DNA from: Rapana venosa
Taxonomy: Eukaryota > Mollusca > Gastropoda > Neogastropoda > Muricidae
DNA length: 64,000 nucleotides
Assembly: GCA_028751875.1 (NCBI GenBank)
Contig: CM054140.1
Span: forward strand, 52,453,885-52,517,884
Direction of reading: 5' to 3'
Positions 11,601 through 26,631 of this stretch are shown here, piece after piece. Both the position numbers and the translations under genes were made by a program. Positions within the stretch are counted from its first letter, which is position 1; every line of letters begins with the position of its first letter. The notes under the pieces were generated by a model that saw only the letters and a program-made list of their open reading frames with translations, had not been told where the DNA came from and searched no databases.

Positions 11601-11974
11601 AAATGAATAACAAACCTGGTCATGTGATAGTGAGAAAGTACTTGAGGTGCTGGTGGCAAATCTGTGTATTGATCTTCTGCTGGAAGGTTGATGGCAGATT
11701 TTACACCAACACATTTTACAAAACTGGGTGTGGAAGAGTAATGGTATGTGATTTTAAATGTAGTAGTGTTATAGTGTGACTGTTTTCTTTTTCTTGTTTT
11801 TTTTAATACTGAGTGAAATGTAAATTCATCAGGAAAATGTAAACGTTTGTGTGGTGTCAAGTGTGTGTGAAGAATGGGTTTACATTTCTTCTTTTTTGTG
11901 ATTTTAAATGTGAAATGAATAACAAACCTGGTCATGTGATAGCCACAAAGTACTTGCGGTGCTGGTGGCAAGTC
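5640..11974. repeat. Tandem satellite, ~315-350-bp monomer, probable dimeric higher-order repeat
   Basis: The landmark 'acctggtcatgtgatag' recurs with 'ggtcat' at about 5711, 6025, 6360, 6677, 7002, 7351 and 7683, then in eroded form to 9518, and cleanly again at 10972, 11299, 11619 and 11930. Each monomer also has 'aggtgctggtggcaa', 'attgatcttctgctggaag', 'ggcagattttaca' and a T-rich stretch. Monomers alternate between 'aataacaaacc' and 'aatgacaaacc' forms, suggesting a ~640-680-bp dimer. The array stops mid-monomer at 11974, where the decamer satellite begins. It matches no element I recognise and no frame survives from unit to unit. Confidence 0.93.
7915..10770. other. Eroded core of the ~330-bp satellite
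   Basis: Monomers from about 7915 lose many single bases, so landmark spacing falls from ~330 to ~245-265 bp. By 9.7-10.7 kb only scraps such as 'gtgcgattttaa' or 'gtgggaaaactgtga' remain. Clean monomers resume at about 10,772 with a copy of the 7,153-7,560 unit. Changes are mostly deletions and lengthened G or T runs. Poor consensus quality is at least as likely as genuine decay. Confidence 0.7.
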
Positions 11975-12540
11975 TATTACAATGTATTACAGTGCATTGC
12001 AGTGTAGTGCACTGTGGTACAGTGCATTGTATTACAGTGTATTACAGTGTACAATGAATACAGTGTATTACAGTGTATTAAAGTGTATTACAATGTTATA
12101 CAGTGTATTGCAGTGTATTACAATGTATTACAATGTATTTCAGTGTATTACAGTGTATTACAGTGTATTGCAGTGTATTACAGTGTATTGCAGTGTATTA
12201 CAATGTATTACAGTGCATTACAGTGTAGTGTACTGTGGTACAGTGCATAGTATTACAGTGTATCACAGTGTATCACAGTGTATTACAATGTATTACAGTG
12301 TATTACAGTGTATTACCGAGTATTACAGTGTATCACAGTGTATTACAGTGTATCGCAGTGTATTACAGTGTATTAAAGTGTATTACAGTGAAGTACAGTG
12401 TATTACAGTGTATTGCAGTGTATTACAGTTAAATATAGTGTATTGCAGTGTATTACAATGTATTACAGTGTATTACAGTGTATTACAGTGTATTGCAGTG
12501 TATTACAGTGTATTGCAGTGTATTACAATGTATTACAGTG

Positions 12541-12575
12541 CATTGCAGTGTAGTGCACTGTGGTACAGTGCATTG
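12541..12575. repeat. Representative hairpin/punctuation module of the decamer satellite
   Basis: The module reads 'cattgcagtgtagtgcactg' then 'tggtacagtgcattg'. 'tgcactgt' and 'acagtgca' are perfect 8-bp inverted arms around a 'ggt' loop. A common variant has 'gtactgtggtacagtgc'. The module recurs dozens of times at irregular spacing of roughly 75-400 bp, for example near 28,474, 28,858, 29,039, 38,647, 38,901, 39,167, 41,049 and 48,258. Confidence 0.85.
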
Positions 12576-15500
12576 TATTACAGTGTATTACAGTGTATTA
12601 CAGTGTAATTACAGTGTAGTAATTGTATAAAGTGTATTTATTACAATGTATTAACAGTATATTTACCAGTGTATTGCAGTGATTTTCCAGGTATTGCAGT
12701 GTATCACAATGTTTTGCAGTGACATAGCAGTGATAGTTGTAACTGTGTACAGTGGATAGTATTTACAGTGTATCACGTGTATCACAGTGTATCACAGTGT
12801 ATTACAATGTAATACAGTGTATTACAGTGTCTTACAGAGTATTACGTGTATTACTGTGGTTATACATTGTATCACAGTGTAATCAGTGTAATGTAGTGTT
12901 ATTTACAATGTTTTTTGCTGTGTATTACAATGCATTACAGTGTATCAGTGCATTGCAGTGTAGTGTAACTGTTGTACAGTGCATTGTATTTCTGTGTATA
13001 AGAGTGTATTAGGGTGTATTAGAGTGTATTAGGAGTGTATTACAATGTATTACAGTGTATTCAGTGTTTAACAGTGTATTACAGTGTTATTGCAGTGTAT
13101 ACAATTATATTACAGTGTATTGCAGTGTATTACAGTGTATTTACAATGTATTACAGTCTTACAATGTCTTACAGAGTATTAAAGTGTATTACAATGTAAT
13201 ACAGGTGTATTGAAGGTGTATTACAAATGTATACAGTGTATTACAGTGGATTGCAGTGTATTACAGTGTATGCTTTGGTTTTCTGTTGTATTTAAGTGTA
13301 TTCAGTAAATTACAGTGAATTGCACGTGTATTACAGAGTATTACATGAATTGCAGTGTAGTGTACTGTGGTACAGTGCATTGTATTTCAGTGTATTTGAG
13401 TGTAGTAGAGTGTATTAGTGTGTTTTACGTATATTACAGTGTATTACAGTGTATTACAGTGTATTGCAGTATATTACAATGTATTACAGTGTATTACAGC
13501 GTATTGCCAGTGTATTACAGTGTATTGCAGTTTATGACAATGTATACAGTGCATTGCTGTGTAGTGCTGTGTACTGTGGTACAGTGCATTGTGTTTCAGT
13601 CTATTACAGTTTGTAGTAACTGCGGGGCAGCGTGGCGGTGTTGTAAAGTGTTCAAATATAAAATGTATCCACTGTACAGTGCAGTGCATTTCCAGTTTAG
13701 TGCAGTGGTATTCCAGGTTAATGTTCTGAGTACAGTGAAGTGTACTGCGGTTACAGTGTGATGTATTACAGGTAATGTAGTGCACTGCAGCACAAGTGCA
13801 GTGTATTACAGTGTAATACATTGTTAAAACGTGTAATACAGTGTATTAGAGTGTTTACAGGTGTAATTAGAGTGTATTACAGTGTATTACAGTGTATTGC
13901 AGTGTTCTTACAATGTATTAAAGTGGATTAAAGTGTTTTGGCAATGTAATACATGTGTATTACAGTGTATTACAGTGCAATTGCATTGCTAGGTACTGTG
14001 GTACAATGCAAAGTATTACAGTGTATTCCAGTGTATTACAGTGTTTGCAGTTGTTTCAGTGTTTTACAGTGTATTACAGTGAATTACGGTACTACAGTGT
14101 ATTACTGTGCATTGCAGTGTAGGTGTTTCTGTGGTACAGTGCAATGTATACCATTGTATTACAGTGTATTACAGTGTATTACATTGTTTTACAGTGACTT
14201 ACAGTGTATTACAGTGTCTTGCAGTGTATTTCAGTTAATTATAGTGTATTGCAGTGTATTACAGTGGTATTGCAGTGTATTACAATGTATTAACAGAGCA
14301 TTGCAGTGTAGTTGCACTGTGGTACAGTGCATTCTATACAGTGTATTACAGTGTATTACAGTGTAGTTTAATAGTGTAATCAATGCGATTACTGTGTATT
14401 AAAGTGTATTAAAGTAGTTTTGAATTGTTATACGTGTTATTCAGTGTATTACAATGTATTACAGTATATGCAGTGTATTACAGTTGTACTTGCAGTGTAT
14501 TTTCAAGTGGTTTGCAGTGTATCTACATTGTATTCCAGTGCATTGCAGTGTAGTGTTACTGTGGTACAGTTGCGTTGTATTATAGTGTATTGAGTTACAT
14601 TTTATTGTAGTACAGTGTATTACAGTGTATTACAGTGTATCACAGTGTATCACAGTGTATTACAATGATTTACAGTGTATTACAGTATATTACCGAGTAT
14701 TACAGTGTCCGCACAGTGTATTACTGGGTTATCGCAGTGTATTACAGGGTAATTAAAGTGTAATACAGTTGAAGTACAGTGTATTACAGTGTTTTACAGT
14801 GTAATGCAGTGTATTACAGTTATATAAGTGTATTTTGCAGTGTTTACAATGTATTACAGTGTATAACAGTGTATTAACAGTGTATTGCATTTTATTACAG
14901 TGTTTTCAGTGTAATGCAGGATATTACAGTGTTTGCGCGCAATGTATTATTCATGTATTTCAGTGCATTTTGCAGTGTAGTGAACTCGCTGGTACTGTGC
15001 ATTGTATTCCAGTGTATTTACAGTGAAGTACAGTGTTTTACAGTGTTTCTACAGTGTATTACAGTGTATTACTAAGTATTACAGTGTATCACAGTGTATT
15101 ACAGTGTATCACAGTGTATTACAGTGTATTACAGTGTTATACAGTGTATTGCAGTGTATTACAGTTGAATATAGTGTATTGTACTGTATTACAATGTATT
15201 GCTGTGTATTACATAGTATTACAGTGTAATACAGTGCTTTGCAGTGTTATGTACTGTTGTACTGTGCATTGCTTAGAGGGTATTACAGTGTTATATTACA
15301 GTGTATTTTACAAATGTATTACAGTGTTTTCCATTGTATTACAGGGGATTTCAATGTATTTCAGTGTATTATAAGGTATTTCAATGTCAATACAGGTGTA
15401 TTGCAGTGTATTACAATGTTGTTAACTGTGTATTAACTATGTATTACAGTGTATTGCTGGGTATTACAGTGTATTGCAGTGGTATTACATTGTATGACAG

Positions 15501-16758
15501 TGCATTGTGTGTAGTTTGCACTGTGGAACAGTTGCATTGTATTACAGTGGAATACAGTGTATTAAAGGTGTTTTACAATGTTATACTGTGGTCTGCTGTG
15601 TAGTACAATGTTATTACAAATGTATTACAGTGTATTACAGTGTATTACAGTTGTATGCAGTGATTTTCAGTGTATTGCATATGTATTACAATTGTATTAC
15701 AGTGCATTGCAGTTAGTGCATGTGGTTTACAGTGATTGTTATTACAGTGTAGTACAGTGTATTAAATATGTCATAACAGTGTATTACAGTGTATTAAAGT
15801 GTATTACAATGTATATACAGTGTATTTGGAGTGTATTACAATGTGATACAATGTTTTTCAGTGTATTCCAGTGTATTACAGTGTATTGCAGTGTATTACA
15901 GTGTATTGCAGTGTATTACACTGTATACAGTGCTTTGCAGTGGTTTTCAAGGTGACTGTGGTACAGTGCATACGTATTACAGTGTATTAAAATGTATTTA
16001 CTGTGTAGTACATTGAATTACAGTGTATTACTAGTATTTACAGTGTATTAAAAGTGTATTTTCAATGTATACAGGTGTATTGCAGTGTATTACAATGTAT
16101 TCAGTGTATTACAGTGGAGTACAGTGTATTACAGTGTATTGCAGTGTATTACAAATGTATTACAGTGCATTTTTGGTGTTGCTTGGACTGTGTACAGTGC
16201 ATTGTATTACAGTGTATTACAGTGTATTACAGTGTATTACAGTGTATTGCAGTGTATTTCAGTGTATTGCCTTGTAATTACAATGTATTCCAGTGCATTG
16301 CAGTGTAGTGTACTGTGGTACAGTGCATTGTATTACAGTGTATTACAGTACATTATATTGTATTACAGTGTAAAACAGTGTATTACAGTGTATTCCAGTG
16401 TATTACAGTTAGATATAGTGTATTGCAGTGTATAACAATGTATTACAGTGTATTACAGTGTATTACAGTGTATTGCAGTGTTTTACAGCGTATTGCAGTG
16501 TTATATAATGTATTCCAGTGCATTGCAGTGTAGTGCACTGTGGTACAGTGCATTGTATTACAGTGTATTAAGTGTATTACTGTGTATTAGAATGTATAAT
16601 AGTGTATTCCTGTGAATTAAAGTGTATTCAATGTTATTACAGTGTATTGCAGTGGATTACAATGTATTACAATGTATTTTCAGTGTATTACAGTGTTTTA
16701 CTGTGTATTGCAGTGTATACGTGTTGTATTGCAGTGAATTACAATGTATTACAGTGCA

Positions 16759-17726
<968 letters not shown>

Positions 17727-20700
17727 TACCCATTGCAGTGTAGTGTACTGTGGGACAGGGCAATAGTTTTACAGTGTATCACAGTGTATGTCACAGTGTC
17801 ATTACAATGTATTAACAGTTTATTAACCATTTGTTTTACCGGATGTATTACAGTGTATCACAGTTGTATTACAATGTTGGCAGTGTATTGACAGTGTTTT
17901 TTAAGCGTGTATACCGTGAAAGTTACAGTGTCTTACAGTGTATTACAGTGTATTACAGTGCTTGCAGTTGTAGGGTACTGTGGTTACAGTGCATTGTATT
18001 ACATGCATTACAGTGTTATTTACTGTGTAATACAGTGTATTACAGTGTATTACATTGTATTACAGGTATCACAGTGTATTACAGTGTATTGTAGTGTATT
18101 ACAATGTATTGCTGGTAATTTACAATGTATTACTGTGTTTTGTATTCAGTTGCATTGCAGTGTAGTGTACTGTTGTACGTACATTGCTTTACAGTGTGTG
18201 TTACAGGTTATTGCAGTGTATTACAGTGTATTGCAGGGTATTACATGGTATTACAGTACATTGCTGTTGTAGTGTTTACTGTGGTTACAGTTGCATTGTT
18301 ATTACAGTGTATTACAGGTATTACAGGTATTTTAAAGTGTATTACAGTGAAGTTACAGTGTATTACTGTGTATTACAGTGTATTGCAGTGTATTACCATT
18401 TAATATAGTTTATTGCTGTGTATTATTACAATGTATTACAGTGTCTTACAGTGTATTACAGTGTTTTGCAGTATGTGACAGTGTATTGCAGTGTATTACA
18501 AATGATTACAGTGCATTGCAGTGTAGTGCACTGTGGTACAATGCATTGTATCTTCTGGTGTATTACAGTGTATTACAATGTATTACAATGTAGTACAGTG
18601 TACTTACAGTGTATTACAGTGTATTGCAGTGTATTACAGTGTATTGCCGTGTTATACAATGTTCTACAGTGCATTGCAGTGTAGTGTACTGTGGTACAGT
18701 GCATAGTATTACAGTGTATCACAGTGTATCACAGTGTATTACAATGTATTACAGTGTATTACAGTGTATTACCGAGTATTACAGTGTATTACAGTGAAGT
18801 ACAGTGTATTACAGTGTTTTAAAGGGTATTACAGTGAAGTACAGTGTATTAAAGTGTATTACAGTGTATTACAGTGCATTGCAGTGTAGTGTACTCTGGT
18901 ACAATGCATTGTATACCAGGGCATTACAGTGTATTACAGTGTAATATAGTGTATTACAGTGTATTACATTGTATTACAGTGTATTACAGTGTATTGCAGT
19001 GTATTACAGTGTATTGCAGTGTTTCACATTGATTTAAAGTGCATTACAGTGTATTAAAGTGTATTACAGTGAATTATAGTATATTACATAGTATTACAAT
19101 GTTTGACAGTGCATTGCAGTGTAGTGTACTGTGGTAAAGTGCATTGTATTACAGTGTATTACAAAGTATTACAGTGTATTACAGTGCATTGCAGTGTAGT
19201 GTACTGTTGTACAGTGTATTGCTTTACAGTGAATTACAGTGTATTACAGTTGTATTACAATGTAATACAGTGTATTACAATGTATTTCAGGTGTATTAAA
19301 GTGTATTACAATGTAAGTCTTGTGTATTGCAGTGTTTTAATTGTAGTACAGTGGATTACTGTGGATTACTGTGTTATGCAGGGTATACAGTGATTGCAGT
19401 GTTTTACAGTGGTTTTACAGTGTATTAACAGTGATATTACAGTGTTTTATTGTGTATTACAGTGAATTGCAATGTTGTGTACTGTGTTACAGTACAATGC
19501 ATTTACTCTGTATTACAGTGTATTACATTGTATTACAGTGTTTTCAGTGGGAATTACAGTGTATTACAGTGTATTTCGAGTGTATTACAGTTAAATTTAA
19601 TGTATTGCAGTGTATTACATGTATTCCAGTGTATCACAGTGTATTGCAGTGATTGCAGTGGATTACAGTGTATTATTGCAGTGTATTACAATGTATTACA
19701 GTGCATTGCAGTGTAGTGCCTGTGTTACAGTGCATTGTATTACAGTGTATTACCTGTGGTATTACAGTGATATTAAAGTGTATTACATGTATTACAGTGT
19801 ATTACAGTGTGGTACAGTTAAATATAGTGTATTGCAGTGTATTACATAGTATTACAGTGTATCACAGTGTATCACAGTGTATTACAATGTATTACAGTGT
19901 ATTACAGTGTATTACCGAGTATTACAGTGTATCACAGTGTATTACAGTGTATCGCAGTGTATTACAGTGTATTAAAGTGTATTACAGTAAAGTACAGTGT
20001 ATTACAGTTAAATATAGTGTATTGCAGTGTATTACAATGTATTACAGAGAAGTACAGTGTATTACAGTGTAATACAGTGTATTGCAGTGTATTACAGTTA
20101 AATATAGTGTATTGCAGTGTATTACAATGTATTACAGTGTATTACAGTGTATTACAGTGTATTGCAGTATAATACAGTGTATTGCAGTGTATTACAATGT
20201 ATTACAGTGCATTGCAGTGTAGTGCACTGTGGTACAATGCATTGTATTACAGTGTATTACAGTGTATTAATTGTATTAAAATGTTTTAACAGTGTATTGC
20301 AGTTGTATTACAATGTCTTACAATGTAGTACAGTGTCTTACAGTGTATTACAGTGTGATTGCAGTGTATTACAGGTGTATTGCGTGTATTACAATGTTTA
20401 AGGCATTGCAGTGTAGTGTACTGTGGTACAGTGCATAGTTATTACAGTGTATTACAGTGTTCACAGTTGTATTACAATGTATTACAGTGTATTACAGTGT
20501 ATTACCGAGTATTCAGTGTATTACAGTGAAGTACAGTCCCCAGAATGTTTTACAGTGTTTAAAGGGTATTAAAGTGAAGTACAGGTGTATTAAAGTGTAT
20601 TACAGTGTTATGACAGTGCATTGCAGTGTAGTGTACTCTGGGTACAATGCATTGTATTCCAGGGCATGTCAGTTGTATTACAGTGTACATATAGTGGTTA

Positions 20701-21260
20701 CAGTGTTTACATTGTATTTACAGTGTATTACAGTGTATTGCAGTGTATTTCAATGTTCACTGTGTATTTGCAGTTATGCAGTGTATTACAGTTATTGCAG
20801 TTTATTACACTGTATTACTGTGCATTGCAGTGTAGTGTATGTTGTACAGTGCATTGTATTACCGTGTATTACTGTGTATTACGTGTATTAGAAATGTATA
20901 AACAGTGTATTACAGTGTATTAAAGTGTATACAATGTTATACAGTGTATTGCAGTGTATTACAGTTAAATAAGTGTATTCAGATGTATTACATAATGTAT
21001 TACATGTGTATTGCAGTTGTATTACATTGTAGCTTACAGTGATTACATTGGATTTCTGGGTTATGCAGGGTATTACAGTGTTCTTGCAGTGTGTTACAGT
21101 GTTTTACAGTGTATTTACAGTGAATTAAGTGTATGATTAGTGTATTACAGTTGAATTGCAATGTGTGTACTGTGTTTACAGAGTACATGCGTTCATTGTA
21201 TTAACAGTTGTATTACATTGTATTACAGTGTTTTACAGTGAATTGACAGTGTATTACAGT

Positions 21261-21410
21261 GTTTCGTCCGGTATCCTATCTATCTATCTATTTATCTATA
21301 TATCTATCTGGTCCCGTAGGTCTGGACGACCCTTGGGGGCACCCTCAAGACTCAGCAACCAGTTCCCTCCATTCTTCTCTCTGTTCTGCCTTTCTCAGGG
21401 TTTTGAGTGC
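21261..21410 (-). mobile_element. LINE 3'-end fragment with (GATA)n tail
   Basis: Read on the minus strand, 'gaatggagggaactggttgc' continues to 'gtcgtccagacctacgggac' and then a GATA-rich tail (complement of about 21,276-21,310). It parallels the 27,560-28,016 element, sharing 'gaactggttgctgagtc'. Only the last codons of the polymerase ORF and the 3' UTR remain. Decamer satellite resumes directly at 21,411. Confidence 0.72.
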
Positions 21411-24400
21411 GTTACAGTGTATTAAAGTGTATTACAGTGAATTACAGTATATTACATAGTATTACAATGTATAACAGTACATTGCAGTGTAGTGTACTGT
21501 GGTAAAGTGCACTGTATTACAGTGTATTACAAAGTATTACAGTGTATTACAGTGTATTACAGTGTATCACAGTGTAATACAGTGTATTGTAGTGTATTAC
21601 AATGTATTGCTGTGTTATTACAATATATTACAAGTGAATCAGTGCTTTGCAGTGTAGTGATAGTGTTGTACAGTGAATTGATTTACCGTGTATTACTGTG
21701 TATTATTGTGTATTACAATGTATTACAATGTATTACATTGTATTACAGTGTATTACCAATGTATTACAGTGTATTAAAGTGTATTTCAGTAATACATGTG
21801 TATTGGCAGTGTATTACAATGTAATTTACAGTGTATTACATTGCTTTTACGTGTAATTTGCAGTGAGTATATTAAAGTGTATTGCAGTGATATTACAATG
21901 TTTTACAGGGCATGGGAGTGTAGCGCACTGTGGTGTACAGTGCATTGTATTACAGTGTATTTAGTGTTTGACAGTGTATTAAAGTGTATTACAGTTATAC
22001 AGTGTCTTGTGTGTATTTACAATGTATTACAATGTATTTCTGTGTATTACAGTCTTTTTACAGTGTTAATGCAGTGTATTTCGGGTATTGCATTTGTATT
22101 ACATGTATTACCGTGCATTGCAGTGTAGTGTACTTGATGTACAGTGCATTGTATTACAGTGTATTACAGTACATTTATATTGTATTACAGTGTAAAACAG
22201 TTGTATTTACATGTATTGCAGTTGTTATTACAGTTAAATATAGTGTATTGCAAGTGTATAAAACATATGTTTATTACAGGTGTTTACCGTGTTATTGTTA
22301 GTTTTTTACAGTGTATTGCAGGTCTCGCTCACAATGTATTACAGTGGCATTGCAGTGTAGTGACACTGTGGTACAGTGCATTGATTACAGTGTATTACAG
22401 TGTATTACAGTGTATTAGAATGTATAACAGTGTATTACAGTGTATTAAAGTGTATTACAATGTTATACAGTGTATTGCAGTGTATTACAGTTAAATGAGT
22501 GTATTACAGTGTTATTACAATGTATTACCAGTGTAATCCAGTGTATTACAGTGTATTGAAGTGTATTTACTGTGTATTGCAGTGTTTAACATATGTATTT
22601 ACAGTGCATTGCAGTGTAGTGCACTGTGGGTACTGTGCATTGTTTACAGTGTTTTACAGTGTATTTCAGTGTATTAAGTGTATTAGTGTATTTCAATGTA
22701 TTACCGTGTATTACAGTGTATTAAAGTGTTTCTACAATGTTATTATTACAGTGTATTCAGTGTATTCAGTGTATTACAATGTTTTACAATTGTATTACCA
22801 GTGTATTGCAGGGTATTTCAGTGTATTGCCAGTGTATTACAGTGTATTGCAGTGTATTTTACAATGTATTACAGTGCATGGCAGTGTAGTGTATGTGGTA
22901 CCAGTGCATTGTTTTACAGTGGTATTAGAGTACATTATATTGTATTACAGTGTATTACAGTGTTATTACATAGTTTACAGTGTATCACAGGTGTATTTAA
23001 CAATGTATTACAATGTATTACAGTGTATTACCGATTGTTACAGTGGTATCACAGTGTAAATTAACAGGTGTATCGCAGTGTATTACAGTGAATTATGTGT
23101 AATTCAGTGAAATACAGTGTTATTTACAGTGTTTACAATGTATACAGTGCATGGCATTGTAGTTGTACTGTCGGTAAAGTGCATTGTATTACAGTGTATT
23201 TCAGTTAATTATATTGTATTACTGTATATATTGTGTATTACAGTGTATTGCAGTGATTACAGTTAATACAGTGTATTGCAGTGTATTCACTGTATTACAG
23301 TGTATTTACAGTGTATTTCAGTGTAATTGCAGTATAATTACAGTGTATTGCAGTGTATTACAATGTATTACAGTGCATTGCAGTGTAGTGCACTGTGGTA
23401 CAGTGCATTGTATTACAGTGTAGTACAGTGTATTACAGTGTATTACAGTGTATTACAGTGTATTACAGTGTATTACAGTGTATTACCGCGTATTACAGTG
23501 TATCACAGTGTACTACAGTGTATCTCAGTGCATTACAGTGTTTTAAAGTGTATTATAGTGTATTACAGTGTATTACCGAGTATTACATTGTATCACAGTG
23601 TATTACAGTGTATCGCAGTGTATTACAGTGTTTTAAAGTGTATTATAGTGAAGTACAGTTGTATTAATGTTGGTATTACAGTGGCATTGCTGTGTAGTTT
23701 TACTGTGGTACAATGCATTGTTTTACAGTGCATTACAGTGTATTACAGTGTAAACAGTGATTACAGTGTATTACATTGTATTACAGTGTATTACAGAGTT
23801 ATTGCAGTGGATTACAGTGTTTTGGCGTGTTTTTACATTGTATTAAAGTGCGTTACAGTGTATTAAAGTGTATTACAGTGAAATAACAGTATTTGATCTA
23901 GTATTACAATGTATGACGTACATTGCAGTGTTGTGTACTGTGGTAAATTGCTTTGTATTACAGTGTATACAAAGTATTACAGTGTATACAGTGTATTACA
24001 GTGTAGACAGTGTAATACAGTGTATTGTAGTGTATTACAATGTAATGCTGTGTAATACAATGTAGTACAGTGTAATACAGAGCTTTGCAGTGTTAGTGTA
24101 AGTTGTACAGTGCATTGCTTTACAGTTGTATTACAGTGTATTATAGTGTATTACACATTGTAATACAATGGTTATTACATTGTATTACAGTGTATTACAT
24201 GTATTACTGTGTATTAAAGGGTATTTCAATGTAATACAGGATGTATTCAGTGTATTACAATGTATTACAGTGTATTACTTTTGTATTACAGTGTATTGCA
24301 GTGTATTAAGTGTATATGCTGTGTATTACAATGCATTACAGTGCATTGGTGTGTAGTGCACCTGTTGTACAGTGCATTGTTTTTACAGTGTATTACAGTG

Positions 24401-26394
24401 TATTCAGTGTATTAAAGTGTATTACAATGGTTATACAGTGTATTGCTGTTGTATTACAATGTATTACAATGTATTACAGTGGTCTGTACAAGTGTGGTTT
24501 TTACAGTGGTAATGCAGTGTATTTCAGTGTATTGCATGTGTATTACAATGTATTACATGTGCATTTGCAGTGTATTGTACTGTGGTACAGTGATTCTATT
24601 ACAGTGTATTACAGTACATTATATTGTATTACAGTGTAAAACAGTGTATTACAGTGTATTGCAGTGTATTACAGTTAAATATAGTGTATTGCAGTGTATA
24701 ACAATGTATTACAGTGTATTACAGTGTATTGCAGTGTTTTACAGTGTATTGCAGTGTATTACAATGTATTACAGTGCATTGCAGTGTAGTGCACTGTGGT
24801 ACAGTGCATTGTATTACAGTGTATTACAGTGTATTACAGTGTATTAATGTATACAGTGTATTACCGTGTTATTAAAGTGTATTACAATGTATTTACAGTG
24901 AATTGCAGGGTATTCAATGTAATTACAATGTATTTCAGTGTATTACTGTGTTTTACAGTGTATTGCAGTGTATTCAGTGTATTGCAGTGTATTACAATGT
25001 ATTAACAGTGAATTGCAGTGTAGTGTACTGTGGTTCAATGCATAGTATTACAGTGTATCACAGTGTATTACAGTGTATTACAATGTTATTACAGTTTATT
25101 ACATTGTATTACCGAGTATTACAGTGTATCCCAGTGTATTACAATGTATCGATGTGTATTACAGTGTTTTAAAGTGTATTACAGTAAAGACCAGTGTGTT
25201 ACAGTGTATTACAGTGTATTGCAGTGTAGTGTACTGTGGTACAGTGCATTGTATTACAGTGCAAAACAGTGTATTACAGTGTAATACAGTGTATTACAGT
25301 GTATTACATTGTATTACAGTGGATTACAGTGTTTTTCAGTGTATTGCAGGTTGTTTTACAATTGTATTAAAGTGGGAGCATTACAGTGTATTAAAGTTGT
25401 TTTCAGTAAATTACCGTTTATTTACATAATATTACAATTGTATGACAGTGCATTGCAGTGTAGTTGTACTGTGGTAAAGTGCATTGATTACTGCGTGTTG
25501 CAAAGTTCTTTACGTTGATTAACAGTGTATTACAGTGTATCACAGTGTATACACTGTATTGTAGGTGTTTATTACAATGTATTGCTTTGTATTACAATGT
25601 ATTACAGTGTATTAACGTGCATTGCAGTGTAGTGTACTGTTTGTACAAGTGATTGCATATTAAAGTGTATTACAGTGTATTGCCGTTGTATACAGTGTAT
25701 TGCGTGTATTACAATGTATTACAGTACATTGCAGTGTATTGTACTGTGGTACAGTGCATTGTATTACAGTGTATTACAGTGTTTTAAAGTGTATTACAGT
25801 GAAGTACAGTGTATTACAGTGTATTTACCGTAGTATTGCTGTGTAGTACAGTTAAATATAGTGTATTACATGTGTATTACAGAGTATTAAAGTGTATTCC
25901 ATAGTTTATTCAGTGTATTGCAGTGTATTACAATGGTATTACATGTAGTACAGTGTATTACAGGGTTTTACAGTGTTATTGCAGTGTTTTACCGTGTTAT
26001 TGCAGTTGTATTACAATTTCTTCGTTCATTGCAGTGTAGTGTACTGTGGTCCAGTGCATAGTATTACATGTATCACAGTGTACCACAGTCTATTACAATG
26101 TATTACAGTGTATTACAGTGTATTACCGAGTATTACAGTGTATTACAGTGAAGTACAGTTTATTACAGTGTTTTAAAGGGTATTACAGTGAAGTACAGTG
26201 TATTAAAGTGTATTACAGTGTATTACAGTGCATTGCAGTGTAGTGTACTCTGGTACAATGCATTGTATTACAGTGTATTACAAAGTATTACAGTGTATTA
26301 CAGTGCATTGCAGTGTAGTGTACTGTTGTACAGTGCATTGCTTTACAGTGAATTACAGTGTATTACAGTGTATTACAATGTAATACAGTGTATT

Positions 26395-26590
26395 AATACT
26401 ACTACTAATAATAATAATAATGTATGGAATTTATATAGCGCTGAATCTTGTAAAGCAACAAAACAAAGCGCTCAGATTTTATTTCATACCACTTTAAGTC
26501 ACGGCAGATTTCTCTCCGTGAAATTCGGGGTGCTCTCTCCGGGGAAAGCGGGAGAACGCGTCGCAACTTAGCGCTGCGCCACCCTTTCAC

Positions 26591-26592
<2 letters not shown>
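26395..26592 (-). mobile_element. 5'-truncated SINE, 3' half with (ATT)n tail
   Basis: Read on the minus strand it runs from 'gggtggcgcagcgctaagtt' through 'gcgctatataaattccatac' to an (ATT)n tail at 26,395-26,420. It matches the 3' half of the SINE at 46,360-46,838. The missing 5' part begins exactly at that element's internal A-run. It lies between the two large duplication copies. Confidence 0.85.
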
Positions 26593-26621
<29 letters not shown>

Positions 26622-26631
26622 GTATTACAGT
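26593..26631. repeat. T39 homopolymer at the SINE truncation point
   Basis: A 39-bp T run (A-run on the SINE strand) sits where the full-length copy has an 11-bp run at 46,550-46,560. Decamer satellite resumes immediately after it. Confidence 0.9.

Noticed and set aside
5696..11971. Recurring short frames in the ~330-bp satellite (CEMNNKPGHVI.. forward, PPAPQVL..HMTRFVIHF reverse)
   Set aside because: The same words recur because the monomer repeats. Frames close within each monomer, both strands are equally open, and substitutions do not favour synonymous sites as far as can be seen by eye.
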